Part shown: piece by piece, positions 1 to 7,471 of the stretch
Layout: each line of letters begins with the position of its first letter
How positions within the stretch are numbered: position 1 is the first letter of the stretch
Assembly (NCBI GenBank): GCA_018715425.1
Contig: DVLR01000040.1
Coordinates: 1 to 10,852, forward strand
Origin: Candidatus Merdenecus merdavium
GTDB taxonomy: Bacteria; Bacillota; Clostridia; Lachnospirales; Lachnospiraceae
DNA: 10,852 nucleotides
Reading direction: 5' to 3'
Made by a program: the position numbers and the translations under genes
The notes under the pieces: generated by a model
What the model saw: only the letters and a program-made list of their open reading frames with translations
Database searches by the model: none
Told to the model about the DNA's origin: nothing

Positions 1-2408
1 AGTTCATTGTAACTCGCATTAACATAGTTTTCTACACTATCAGATAATCCATCAATTATAGACGTTGCATCCCGATATATGTCATTATCCATATTATTAT
101 CTTCTGCCAAAGCATTTTGAACATCCTTGAGCTTATAATAATAATCTACTAGGGCATCCATATTTTTATGGTCATCATCCCAATTTAATGGTTCAAGTTC
201 TTCGCCATTTGTACCCATATCAATATAATCTTTCATTATATCTTTCACAGTATCATAGGCTTTTACAAACTCTTCAATGCCTGTTCTTCCAGATAAATCC
301 AATGTGGCATGACTTCCATCCCAACCTGACCATGCTTCATCTTGCAATGCTTCCTTCGCTGCCTGTTTCGCTTTCTTAGCTTCAATATTAGCGTTTTCTA
401 TTTCTGCCTGTGCTGCTGCTTTTAATGATTCCGTATATGCATCTGTTCCAGCAGCAGCATCAGCTAAAGCAGAGGTTTTACCGCCCAAAGCAGAGGTAAC
501 GCTATCAATAGCAGACTGAAAAGCAGTTTCTTCAGATGATGAAAGATTGGATTCCCCAGCATATTTCATATAAGAAATGTATGCACTTTCCAAACTCTCT
601 GCATTTTCCATAGCTACATTTCCATTATCAATCATGGATTGTCTGGTTTCATCCAGTTTTTGCTTATATGTACTATATGCAGATACAACCGCTGTAACCG
701 CTGCTGCAACCAATATTAAAGGATTTGCCATTAATGTAGCCCATAATCCTCTTACTGCACCAGCTAAAGTAAAAGTAGATGCACTGGCAGCTCCTTCAGC
801 AGTAGCCAATCCCATTGTAGATAATGTTGCTTCTGCTTCTGCTATACTCATACCTCTACTTGTAAGTATTGCCATTCTTTGGCTTGCAGATAATGTTTCA
901 GATGATAATACCGCTTTTAACTGACTTCCTGATAATTGATTTGTGATATTTAATAATTTTTGCATACCATCAACATCTATACTACCAGTTTTCATCATTC
1001 TCAATGCAGTATCAAATTCAGCCATTTTTTTAGCTGCATTTCCTAATCCTGTAACAAGAGTAGTAATTCCCTGAATTGCTCCTACTGCTGCTATTCCAGC
1101 TAATGCACCTTTTAACAGGTTGGTTTGGTCAAGAAATTTCACTACTGCTGCTGATGCTTCAATAATACCGCCCAACATATCTGTTCCAATAGTGTTCATA
1201 GACAATGATTCAAAAGCATCCTGTAATGATTTTAATTTTGCTTCGATAGAATCTGTATATGCAGCGAACTTCTCTTCTGCTGTTCCTGTACTGTTCATGG
1301 CAGTTTCCATATACTGTTGAGCAGTTGAATAGTTTTTCATTAACGCTCGGAAATTTTCAGCTTGTCTAGTTCCAGCGAATGCTTTAGAAAGAGCATTTTG
1401 CTGTAATTGTGAGAGCGAATCCCATTTAAGTGCAAGATTATCTAAAACCTCACCATATGAATTATATTCTGTTACAGTTTTTCTTAAATCAATTCCAACT
1501 TTTGATAACGTTAATTCCACATCAGATAAAGTTTCTGTAGTTCCATCTTCATCAATTAATTCCAACTTACCACTCTTTATATCTGACATTCTTGTAAAAA
1601 TTGTTTTGAAACTTTCACCAATAGTACTCATGGATTTCTGTGTTGTCTCACCTACTGTTGCAAGATATCCAATCAGTTTATCCATAGATACACCAGCCAT
1701 ATCAGCAGTAACCGCAGTTCTAGATATAGCTTCTGCCAATCCACCAGCATCAGTTGCAGATACTAAATCGACAGCAGTTAATTTATCTACGATTCCTATT
1801 ACATCTTCAGTTGCCACCTTATACCCCTTTATGGCAGATGTAAGATATTGTGTAGCATCGGCAGAATCTATCTGACCCACCTTACTGAGAATCATAGAAT
1901 CCTTAATCAAAGTATTGGTTTCTGAAATAGACTTACCCTGTCTTAACCATGCATCAGCAGAATCAGTTACTTCAGTTGTAGTAGCTCCAAGAGCTTGCCC
2001 CATCTGATTGTAACCTTTAACCAGATTACTTACATTGGAATAACTATCACCAGTAGCCATTCGCAAATCTGTTATAGCTTTGTCGATTTCTTTTATTTGG
2101 GATACTGCTTCTCTTGCAGTTTTATCAATCAATTGAAAGCCTTTAGCAGTTATCGCAGCAGCAGTTCCAATCTGGAGTGACCTTTTTACTGTATCACCAA
2201 ATGACTTTGTCGCATTAGTTGCACTTCTGGCAGACTGTTCCACTTGTTTGATACTTTGACTGGTTTTGTTTGCAGAACCATTATCATTAACATCGACACC
2301 GACCTTAACTTTAGAATCCTTTCCCATATTCTGGATTCGTTGCTCCAATGCACTAAACGATGCTTCGTCAGCTTCTGCCCCAATCTTGACTTTAAATTCC
2401 TCGCTCAT
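1..2408 (-). CDS. Phage tail tape-measure protein (3' end outside window)
   Basis: This frame is open from the ATG at 2408 to the left edge, giving 802 complete codons without a stop; the C-terminus is missing. The start follows an AAGGAAGTGAG ribosome binding site. The N-terminus (about 1-90) is polar and Ser/Thr/Ala-rich with a coiled-coil look. Residues about 95-440 match the TP901-type tape-measure core: repeated alpha-helical Ala/Gly/Thr-rich sequence, a GIDLRK element at 305-310 and the characteristic segment SYGEVLDNLALKWDSLS at 317-333 followed by AFAGTRQAENF. Two hydrophobic stretches (about 430-455 and 555-580) resemble the membrane-active segments common in these proteins. In the family, the protein sets tail length, is chaperoned during tail assembly and is ejected with the DNA. 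It marks the window as phage and implies a long-tailed (sipho- or myovirus-like) particle. The family call is confident; the full length is unknown. Confidence 0.93.
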   Translation of the reverse strand, partial: MSEEFKVKIGAEADEASFSALEQRIQNMGKDSKVKVGVDVNDNGSANKTSQSIKQVEQSARSATNATKSFGDTVKRSLQIGTAAAITAKGFQLIDKTAREAVSQIKEIDKAITDLRMATGDSYSNVSNLVKGYNQMGQALGATTTEVTDSADAWLRQGKSISETNTLIKDSMILSKVGQIDSADATQYLTSAIKGYKVATEDVIGIVDKLTAVDLVSATDAGGLAEAISRTAVTADMAGVSMDKLIGYLATVGETTQKSMSTIGESFKTIFTRMSDIKSGKLELIDEDGTTETLSDVELTLSKVGIDLRKTVTEYNSYGEVLDNLALKWDSLSQLQQNALSKAFAGTRQAENFRALMKNYSTAQQYMETAMNSTGTAEEKFAAYTDSIEAKLKSLQDAFESLSMNTIGTDMLGGIIEASAAVVKFLDQTNLLKGALAGIAAVGAIQGITTLVTGLGNAAKKMAEFDTALRMMKTGSIDVDGMQKLLNITNQLSGSQLKAVLSSETLSASQRMAILTSRGMSIAEAEATLSTMGLATAEGAASASTFTLAGAVRGLWATLMANPLILVAAAVTAVVSAYSTYKQKLDETRQSMIDNGNVAMENAESLESAYISYMKYAGESNLSSSEETAFQSAIDSVTSALGGKTSALADAAAGTDAYTESLKAAAQAEIENANIEAKKAKQAAKEALQDEAWSGWDGSHATLDLSGRTGIEEFVKAYDTVKDIMKDYIDMGTNGEELEPLNWDDDHKNMDALVDYYYKLKDVQNALAEDNNMDNDIYRDATSIIDGLSDSVENYVNASYNE

Positions 2409-2439
2409 TTTATCTCACTTCCTTTCCAAAATAAGCAAT

Positions 2440-2462
2440 AAAAAAAGACATATTCATATGCC
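2440..2462 (-). terminator. Weak intrinsic terminator between the 316-aa gene and the tape-measure gene
   Basis: On the minus strand GGCATA-TGAA-TATGTC forms a 6-bp stem with one G-U pair, directly followed by seven T. It abuts the stop codon of the 316-aa gene and leaves only about 31 nt before the tape-measure ATG, too little for a separate promoter. If it works, it probably terminates only part of the transcripts and lowers tape-measure expression relative to the genes before it. Confidence 0.45.
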
Positions 2463-3413
2463 TTAATTCAATAATGCTTTGATTTTCTCAATGCGTTCTA
2501 TGTTTTCTTTGCTTATTTGGGTTTTCTTTTTGTACATATCAATAGCTTCCTGTTGTAATCCATTGATAGTAACCTGATTATTCATAAAAGTAAGTAATCC
2601 ATACAGATTATCACCATCAATACAAATAGCTGAGACAAATGATTTCTTTTCATCTTCGGAGAGTTCTAACCAATGTTCTGAAATATCAACAATAATCTGG
2701 AACTCATTTTTTCTATCCTTCGTAATCTGATTCATAATACCAATTTCATACTTTTCACAAATATCTGTAATGATTTTCTGCTTCTGTTCCTCTTCGTATG
2801 GATTCCATTCTTCAATATAACTGATTTCCTTAATATCATTGGATGAAAGATTCAAAATACAATCATCTGTAACCATCACAGAAAGAATATATTCTACAGG
2901 CTGCTTTTCATCCAGTCCGATAACTTCACTCTTAACAATTTTCAAAATCTTTCCTACCAACATAGCATGATTTGTCTTGATTCCAACTGCATCAAATACT
3001 TTCACTTCCTCAATACTTACCACGCCTGAAGGTGCTACAACTTTATCCTCTTCTGAATAAAAATCACCTATAATAACACTAATAATATTTTCTCTTTTTT
3101 CACTGCTATACTGTAACCAATTATTTCTTATTGCATCCAGCACTTCACCAAAAGGCTTATATGTCTTATCATCATTCATAATTTTGATACCTGATACCTT
3201 CTGTAAATTCTGAATATCATCTGCAACAGGAGAATATTTCTCAGAAATTTCATCTATCACCGCACCAAAAGTCCTAAAAGTACCATCAGTTTTTTTCACA
3301 CGAATCCCTTTTTCTTCCAGCATCTCCATTATGCTAATATCCACTGGCTTGTTGTCATTCTGCTTTTCATTTTCTGATTTCTCAATATAAGCGTTAAACA
3401 TCTCTTTATCCAT
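2463..3413 (-). CDS. 316-aa protein with tape-measure-like repeats, encoded just before the tape measure
   Basis: I do not recognise a named family. The ATG at 3413 is chosen over an upstream TTG because GGAGG sits 9 nt before it. The protein is acidic and soluble-looking, without signal peptide or membrane segment. It contains three versions of one motif: GIRVKKTDGTFRTFGAVIDE at 36-55, PFGEVLDAIRNNWLQYSSEK at 87-106 followed by an I-x-G segment, and a divergent third copy around W248 (ISEHWLELSEDEKKSF). The same pattern occurs in the tape-measure protein at 305-350 and near the end of the 175-aa protein at 9840-10367. The C-terminus is Lys-rich and helical. Genes directly before a tape-measure gene often encode tail-assembly chaperones, so a tail role such as binding the tape measure is plausible, but that is inference from position and motif only. 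It probably shares a transcript with the small helix-turn-helix gene and the tape measure. Confidence 0.8.
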   Translation of the reverse strand: MDKEMFNAYIEKSENEKQNDNKPVDISIMEMLEEKGIRVKKTDGTFRTFGAVIDEISEKYSPVADDIQNLQKVSGIKIMNDDKTYKPFGEVLDAIRNNWLQYSSEKRENIISVIIGDFYSEEDKVVAPSGVVSIEEVKVFDAVGIKTNHAMLVGKILKIVKSEVIGLDEKQPVEYILSVMVTDDCILNLSSNDIKEISYIEEWNPYEEEQKQKIITDICEKYEIGIMNQITKDRKNEFQIIVDISEHWLELSEDEKKSFVSAICIDGDNLYGLLTFMNNQVTINGLQQEAIDMYKKKTQISKENIERIEKIKALLN

Positions 3414-3557
3414 AATCTTAATCCTCCATTTTTTTGTATAAATTCTGCATTGCATTATCAATATTTTTTACTGAAGATACTGCTTTTTTTTGCACATTTT
3501 GTAATCATTTGAAATCCTGTAAATAATTTTTTTACCATAATCTTAATCCTCCATTTT
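3410..3557. repeat. 23-nt direct repeat carrying a ribosome binding site and start codon (3410-3432 and 3535-3557)
   Basis: Two identical 23-nt copies lie 125 nt apart. Read on the minus strand each contains TGGAGGATTAAGATTATGG, that is a GGAGG ribosome binding site plus an ATG. One copy starts the 316-aa gene, the other a tiny ORF. The identity of a whole translation-initiation block suggests a recent local duplication, or selection for the same initiation signal. Confidence 0.85.
3458..3538 (-). CDS. Tiny ORF (26 aa), possibly frameshifted
   Basis: The ATG at 3538 follows a GGAGG site identical to that of the 316-aa gene. The frame gives MVKKLFTGFQMITKCAKK, a run of eight A, then a stop after eight more residues. 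In the +1 frame behind the A-run, sequence stays open (AVSSVKNIDNAMQNLYKKM and on) to a TAA at 3418-3420 that overlaps the spacer between the next GGAGG and ATG, just as neighbouring genes abut. A 39-aa product would need a one-base slip at the A-run. The strong ribosome binding site supports translation; the product is short, basic and of unknown function. Confidence 0.45.
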   Translation of the reverse strand: MVKKLFTGFQMITKCAKKSSIFSKKY

Positions 3558-3735
3558 AAAATCCATATTTTTGTAAATACTTGTCAATTCTTTTTACTTT
3601 GTCACTCGCCATTATTCTTTCACCTCTTTGCCACTTGTAATAGAATGATGGACTTATAGCCACATTTTTACAAAATGCTGTAATCGGTAAATTTAACTCA
3701 GCAACAAAATTTCTGCATCTTTCTTTCAACTCCAT
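3556..3735 (-). CDS. Small helix-turn-helix DNA-binding protein (59 aa)
   Basis: The frame extends upstream to 3813, but the ATG at 3735 is preferred because GGAGGT ends 5 nt before it and the extra N-terminal residues look non-coding and run into a terminator. The 59 residues have a Cro/XRE-like pattern: helix (ELKERCRNFVAEL), then LPITAFCKNVAISPSFYYKW at 16-35 as a helix-turn-helix with a Ser-Pro-Ser recognition-helix start, and a basic C-terminal helix. It would bind DNA as a small regulator. It lies directly downstream of the terminator after the polymerase gene and heads the block leading to the tape measure, so it may control that block or be autoregulatory; its target is not visible. 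Not enough is seen to call it repressor or activator. Confidence 0.72.
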   Translation of the reverse strand: MELKERCRNFVAELNLPITAFCKNVAISPSFYYKWQRGERIMASDKVKRIDKYLQKYGF

Positions 3736-3778
3736 AATGACCTCCATTTCTTCTAATAATCTCTCGGAATACTGATTG

Positions 3779-3809
3779 ATTATATGGTATTTATGTATTT
3801 GCACTTGAA
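3779..3809 (-). promoter_or_regulatory. Possible promoter for the helix-turn-helix/tape-measure block
   Basis: A perfect TATAAT lies at 3784-3779 on the minus strand, just downstream of the terminator at 3814-3843 and 43 nt before the helix-turn-helix ATG. The best -35 candidate, TTCAAG at 3809-3804, is poor and 19 bp away. A promoter is expected here because of the terminator, but the match is weak. Confidence 0.35.
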
Positions 3810-3813
3810 CCAT

Positions 3814-3843
3814 AAAAAAAAGAGACTGGAATAATCCAATCTC
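3814..3843 (-). terminator. Intrinsic terminator after the RNA polymerase gene
   Basis: On the minus strand GAGATTGGA-TTAT-TCCAGTCTC forms a 9-bp stem (one G-U pair) with a 4-nt loop, followed at once by eight T. It lies about 160 nt beyond the polymerase stop codon and separates the polymerase transcript from the downstream tail block. Confidence 0.85.
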
Positions 3844-4001
3844 GTTTCTTTCACTTTACTAATCGCACTCTTTAGAGAGTATGGGAAAGGGTATATTCCC
3901 CTTACTGACTAATAGTATATTTTATAAAAGTCCAGAATATATGATATTATTTACTTGTAGAGTTATTAGTAACAGCAATAAAATATGGACTTTTATAACA
4001 A
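3844..4001 (-). other. Foldable noncoding segment between polymerase stop and terminator (candidate structured RNA)
   Basis: No gene is seen here. Several helices can be drawn on the minus strand: perfect 13-bp arms TTATAAAAGTCCA (3998-3986) and TGGACTTTTATAA (3934-3922) around a 51-nt interior, extended outward by ATAGT/ACTAT; a small GTTA/TAAC hairpin in the interior; a GGG/CCC-containing hairpin near 3886-3902; and ACTCT-CTAA-AGAGT near 3867-3880. The terminator hairpin follows directly. This could be a structured 3' untranslated region, a small RNA released from the polymerase mRNA, or a regulatory site acting at the DNA level. No known RNA family was recognised. Confidence 0.45.
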
Positions 4002-7000
4002 CTATATGGTCTGACTTCTTTGCCTTCTTAATCGCTGAGTTTCCAATTTTCTTATCTTTCTATGTTCAGAATAGCAACTATTACAACGACAAGTTTTAGT
4101 GTCTTTTACATTAATTTCAATCCATTCACCACAATCAACGCATTGAATTTCTTTTTTTTCTGGTTTGATTACTTTCTTAATATTATCAAGAATATAATCG
4201 CCATAGCATAACCATAGAATTGTTTTATTTCTACTTGGTTTTATATGATACAAATATTTCACAAGTATATCTACAATAATTTGGTTATCCTCATATATAA
4301 GATTGAGTTCATCTTTAATACTCTTAATGATATTTCCATATAAAAACATCTGTTTCTGTTGATACTTAGTAAGTAAATCTTTTGGTATTTCTGCTTTATC
4401 TTTTATATTGTCAAGTTTACAGGCATATTTTTGATTTAGCTCATGGTATTTTACAATCAATGAGTCTGTTTCAGATTCAATTATCTTTCCACTCTTTCTA
4501 AATTTGACATTTACATTAATATCTGGATTACTCATTAATATTTGATAATCAATTTTTCCTATACCAGCACCACGACAATTTATCCTTGGATTAGGTATCA
4601 ATGATTCTAACTTATTGACAAAACTATCATTTCTATCTTCAATCTGAAATTCTGTTTTATCTTTCGCATACTGAAAAAATGCTGGAACATTTGCTCTAGT
4701 AAAAGAAGTTATCTTTTTATGAATATCTTTTGGACGAACAGGTTTATATAATGTTTTGGCATAATCAATAACAAAGTTGTTTTCCATACAAAGGATTTTT
4801 ACTAAATCAATAGCGTGTTTCTTTTCCTTTTCAGAATCAGACAAGAAAATATCACTGTTCCAAATCTTTGAGATATTATTACTGTATATACCAATGTTCC
4901 CACCAGTAAAAGCAGCCTTTAATCCATCAAATATTATTTGATTATTCAAAATAGTAGGTTGTGCTTTTTTCATATTGTAATATAAAGGCACTATGTTTTT
5001 CATGTTTCTCTCTGCAACTTCAATCAAATCTTTGTCAGATACTACTAATGATTTATCACCATCAACATCAAACTGAAGAATTTTACTAATTAAATCATGA
5101 CAACTGGTATAAACAGCATCGGTTGTAAACCATTCTCTTATTTGTTTCTGTCTTTTTCCATAATCACCATATGCAATGTTTTCTCTTATAGCGTGTTCTT
5201 TAAATAAATGTGGACTTCTTAAACAATCCAATTTTTCACTTTTTCTAAATAACCAACAAAACACTTCATTGTCATATAATAATCCAGTAGGATTCTTTTC
5301 ACCACAAAACCAATATTCACAAGCAGCATAGTAATCAGGCATTAAAAATGTATATTTACCATTCACTTCTAACTTACCTGATTTATATTGTTTTATCATA
5401 CTATCTTTAATATCCTTCAATCGTCTTTTCATAAATTCATCATTTATCAAATTAGGATATAGTTCGATAGCCTGTTGAAGCGCAGTTTTATTCATGTTAT
5501 ATGGTGTAACACCAAATGCAGCCTTTATAGTATCAATTGAAGAGCATAGATTATTCAATTTGTTAATAGACTTTGCTGCAATTTTTAAGATTTCATCATC
5601 TGTAGCATCCGTTAATGTTTGAAGCATTTGATAATTAATTGTAGCATTTCTGATTCTATCTTCTTCCATGTTGGTATAACCAGCGGTGCAATTATAAAAC
5701 TTATAGTATTCTTTATATTGCTCCCATGATTCATAATACTTATACATCTTGAATTGACTCTTTGTAAAAATAACTTGTATTCCTTCAGAAATCACATCAT
5801 GCTCTTTCCCATAAATATCTTTAATGATAGGAGAGCAACCATGTACTTCTATAAACTTTACAAAATCAAACACTCCTAACAATCCTTTAACCCATGGTAA
5901 ACGAACCATTCTATTTTTACCCAACACAGGAAGCATCATACCAGCTCCATCCGTATGTGTAATTGGTACATAATCTGATACTCTTCGTATAGAATAATCC
6001 TCATCACTGATTAAATCATATGTTCCAAATACATTTGTTTCAAAATCATCAATGACAATGGATTTATCAATATCAAATTCATCCCACATATCAGTAGCAG
6101 AGTTAGATAAAGCCATATATGCTAAATGCTTATTAGGGTTATTACCACCTTTAGCATTAATAGATTCAATTGTCAATCCGCACATTATGGTCTTTTCATA
6201 TTGTTTCCAGATTGATTCTTTTATAAATACTGTCTTTTTGGTTCTAATTTGACCAGCAGAAGATGTAAAATAAATATACTTTTCTCCTTTGTACATAAAT
6301 CCGTAATAAATCAAATCCTTAATAATGTCAAAATAGTATACTTGTACTACCATGAAAGTATCAGTTAATTCATCCTGACCAATCCCAATCATACGTGTTA
6401 ATGAGGAATCAAATACAGAAATAATTTTACTATCTGGAAGTTCCGTATTATGATTTAGTACCCTGATATGGTCTTTTCCATCCGTAGCAATATTGGATTC
6501 TACCTTTCTGGCAAGCAATTCCTGAAGAGCTTTCTTAGATGCCTTGATTCTCTTGTTCTTATCAGCAATCTGCCCTTTCCTAACCTTGTATAATTCACAA
6601 AGCTGAACAGTCTTTTTTGATAATCCATCATAAGAAAAATCGTCTGTTTCAATTGCCTTTAAATCATCTTCTGATATACCAACCTTCTTGAGTTGCGCCT
6701 TAATATCTTTCACCCCTATGATTACTCTATCTTTCAGCACTTTGTTCTTCCTAAAATATGTAAACCCCTCATTCAACTGGTGCTTCTCACTTTTGAGTTT
6801 ATGATTTAACCAATGTAAATGAGCTTCCCTATTGCTGTAGAAATCTCCTGTGTCTGGACTGTAAATTTTCACTTGTACATTCAACATGTAACCTGTTCCC
6901 TCTCTTTCTGCAATCAAAGGAGAAATGCATAATATCCCCTTTGCATCTGTGTTGTAATATTTTGTTGTAACTATTTTGGGATTGAATCCATAAGAAGAAT

Positions 7001-7067
7001 TGCATTGGATTCTTTGATTGATTAAGAAGAGGTTTTTGCTACCACTTGTAGCAGTACCGATAAACAA
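4002..7067 (-). CDS. Single-subunit two-double-psi-barrel RNA polymerase, YonO/QDE-1-like
   Basis: About 1000 aa (YonO of Bacillus phage SPbeta is about 900), read here from a TTG. The catalytic motif FDVDGDKS has D667, D669 and D671, the metal-binding triad of the DbDGD motif found in the largest-subunit barrel of cellular polymerases and in the YonO and eukaryotic RdRP families. Upstream are the first-barrel landmarks TDGAGMML (372-379), VRLPWVKGLLGVFDF (388-402) and FTKSQFKMYKYY (434-445); RSPHLFKEH (617-625) precedes the catalytic loop. A C-terminal cluster C976, C979, C993, C995, C998 with a very basic tail looks like a zinc finger for nucleic-acid binding. It should make RNA from DNA for phage genes. 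It follows the HU-like gene, probably in one transcript. The start is uncertain: no in-frame ATG precedes residue about 61, no clear ribosome binding site exists, and an out-of-frame ATG ORF overlaps the 5' end. An RNA-templated activity cannot be excluded by sequence alone. Confidence 0.87.
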   Translation of the reverse strand: MFIGTATSGSKNLFLINQRIQCNSSYGFNPKIVTTKYYNTDAKGILCISPLIAEREGTGYMLNVQVKIYSPDTGDFYSNREAHLHWLNHKLKSEKHQLNEGFTYFRKNKVLKDRVIIGVKDIKAQLKKVGISEDDLKAIETDDFSYDGLSKKTVQLCELYKVRKGQIADKNKRIKASKKALQELLARKVESNIATDGKDHIRVLNHNTELPDSKIISVFDSSLTRMIGIGQDELTDTFMVVQVYYFDIIKDLIYYGFMYKGEKYIYFTSSAGQIRTKKTVFIKESIWKQYEKTIMCGLTIESINAKGGNNPNKHLAYMALSNSATDMWDEFDIDKSIVIDDFETNVFGTYDLISDEDYSIRRVSDYVPITHTDGAGMMLPVLGKNRMVRLPWVKGLLGVFDFVKFIEVHGCSPIIKDIYGKEHDVISEGIQVIFTKSQFKMYKYYESWEQYKEYYKFYNCTAGYTNMEEDRIRNATINYQMLQTLTDATDDEILKIAAKSINKLNNLCSSIDTIKAAFGVTPYNMNKTALQQAIELYPNLINDEFMKRRLKDIKDSMIKQYKSGKLEVNGKYTFLMPDYYAACEYWFCGEKNPTGLLYDNEVFCWLFRKSEKLDCLRSPHLFKEHAIRENIAYGDYGKRQKQIREWFTTDAVYTSCHDLISKILQFDVDGDKSLVVSDKDLIEVAERNMKNIVPLYYNMKKAQPTILNNQIIFDGLKAAFTGGNIGIYSNNISKIWNSDIFLSDSEKEKKHAIDLVKILCMENNFVIDYAKTLYKPVRPKDIHKKITSFTRANVPAFFQYAKDKTEFQIEDRNDSFVNKLESLIPNPRINCRGAGIGKIDYQILMSNPDINVNVKFRKSGKIIESETDSLIVKYHELNQKYACKLDNIKDKAEIPKDLLTKYQQKQMFLYGNIIKSIKDELNLIYEDNQIIVDILVKYLYHIKPSRNKTILWLCYGDYILDNIKKVIKPEKKEIQCVDCGEWIEINVKDTKTCRCNSCYSEHRKIRKLETQRLRRQRSQTI

Positions 7068-7105
7068 ACCGACTATATTCAGTCTGATTCATGGTGTATA
7101 TCGGT
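7039..7105 (-). promoter_or_regulatory. Nested inverted repeats and a 17-codon ATG ORF over the polymerase start
   Basis: On the minus strand ACCGATA (7105-7099) pairs with TATCGGT (7062-7056), and inside it GACT/AGTC (7084-7081, 7074-7071). An ATG at 7092 opens MNQTEYSRFVYRYCYKW, ending in TAG at 7041-7039, in a frame different from the polymerase. A +1 slip at TGG-TAG-C would join it to the polymerase frame (W then SKNLFLINQ). The segment could control polymerase translation, encode its true N-terminus by recoding, or hide a sequence error. Confidence 0.4.
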
Positions 7106-7129
7106 GATTTTCCACGTAAAATGTCGATT

Positions 7130-7438
7130 TTATGCGTTATTTAGTTTCTTGTTATAATTCCTTGTAATCTTAGCAATAGCTCTGATTCTGCTCGGTATGG
7201 TTGCTTTTTCTCCGTTGTAATTCAGTTTCTTTTCACGCTCTGACTGATGCACCCCTTGGATGCTGATACCTTCAAATGCTCTTATCTCAACTGGTTCTTC
7301 AGGCGTTACACTCTGCAACATTAGAAATACATTTTGCTCAAACCTGTTATATACCTTTTTTACAATTTCAATATCAATATTATTTTCTCTTGCAATAGCT
7401 TCAATCATTTGCTGTTTCGTTACATTATTCTTATTCAT
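7130..7438 (-). CDS. HU/IHF-family DNA-binding protein
   Basis: The 102-aa product starts at an ATG with AAGGAGT 8 nt upstream. Residues 6-45 form the two-helix dimerisation part (TKQQMIEAIARENNIDIEIV). VEIRAFEGISIQGV at 50-63 matches the HU/IHF beta strand leading into the DNA-binding arms, where HU proteins have an aromatic-Gly turn. The arm is followed by ATIPSRIRAIAKIT (79-92), the counterpart of the IPA...FKAGK end segment of HU, and a basic C-terminal helix. HU-type dimers bend and compact DNA; phage members such as SPO1 TF1 bind phage DNA. It lies between the 159-aa gene and the polymerase gene in what looks like one transcription unit, so it may shape the template or promoters of that polymerase. 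The arm residues diverge from cellular HU, which fits a phage-specific copy. Confidence 0.82.
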   Translation of the reverse strand: MNKNNVTKQQMIEAIARENNIDIEIVKKVYNRFEQNVFLMLQSVTPEEPVEIRAFEGISIQGVHQSEREKKLNYNGEKATIPSRIRAIAKITRNYNKKLNNA

Positions 7439-7471
7439 TTTGTTTACTCCTTATTTCTTCTTAATACAGAC

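Noticed and set aside
577..924. Plus-strand ORF of 115 aa and several shorter plus-strand ORFs in 1-2200.
   Set aside because: They are mirror frames of the Ala/Thr-rich tape-measure gene and have no ribosome binding sites.
3844..4001. A tRNA gene or known riboswitch in the spacer after the polymerase gene.
   Set aside because: No cloverleaf, no TTC-type T-loop and no recognised riboswitch core could be found.
7117..7132. Hairpin TAAAAT/ATTTTA over the stop codon of the HU-like gene.
   Set aside because: The stem is AT-only and no T-run follows, so it is not a convincing terminator.
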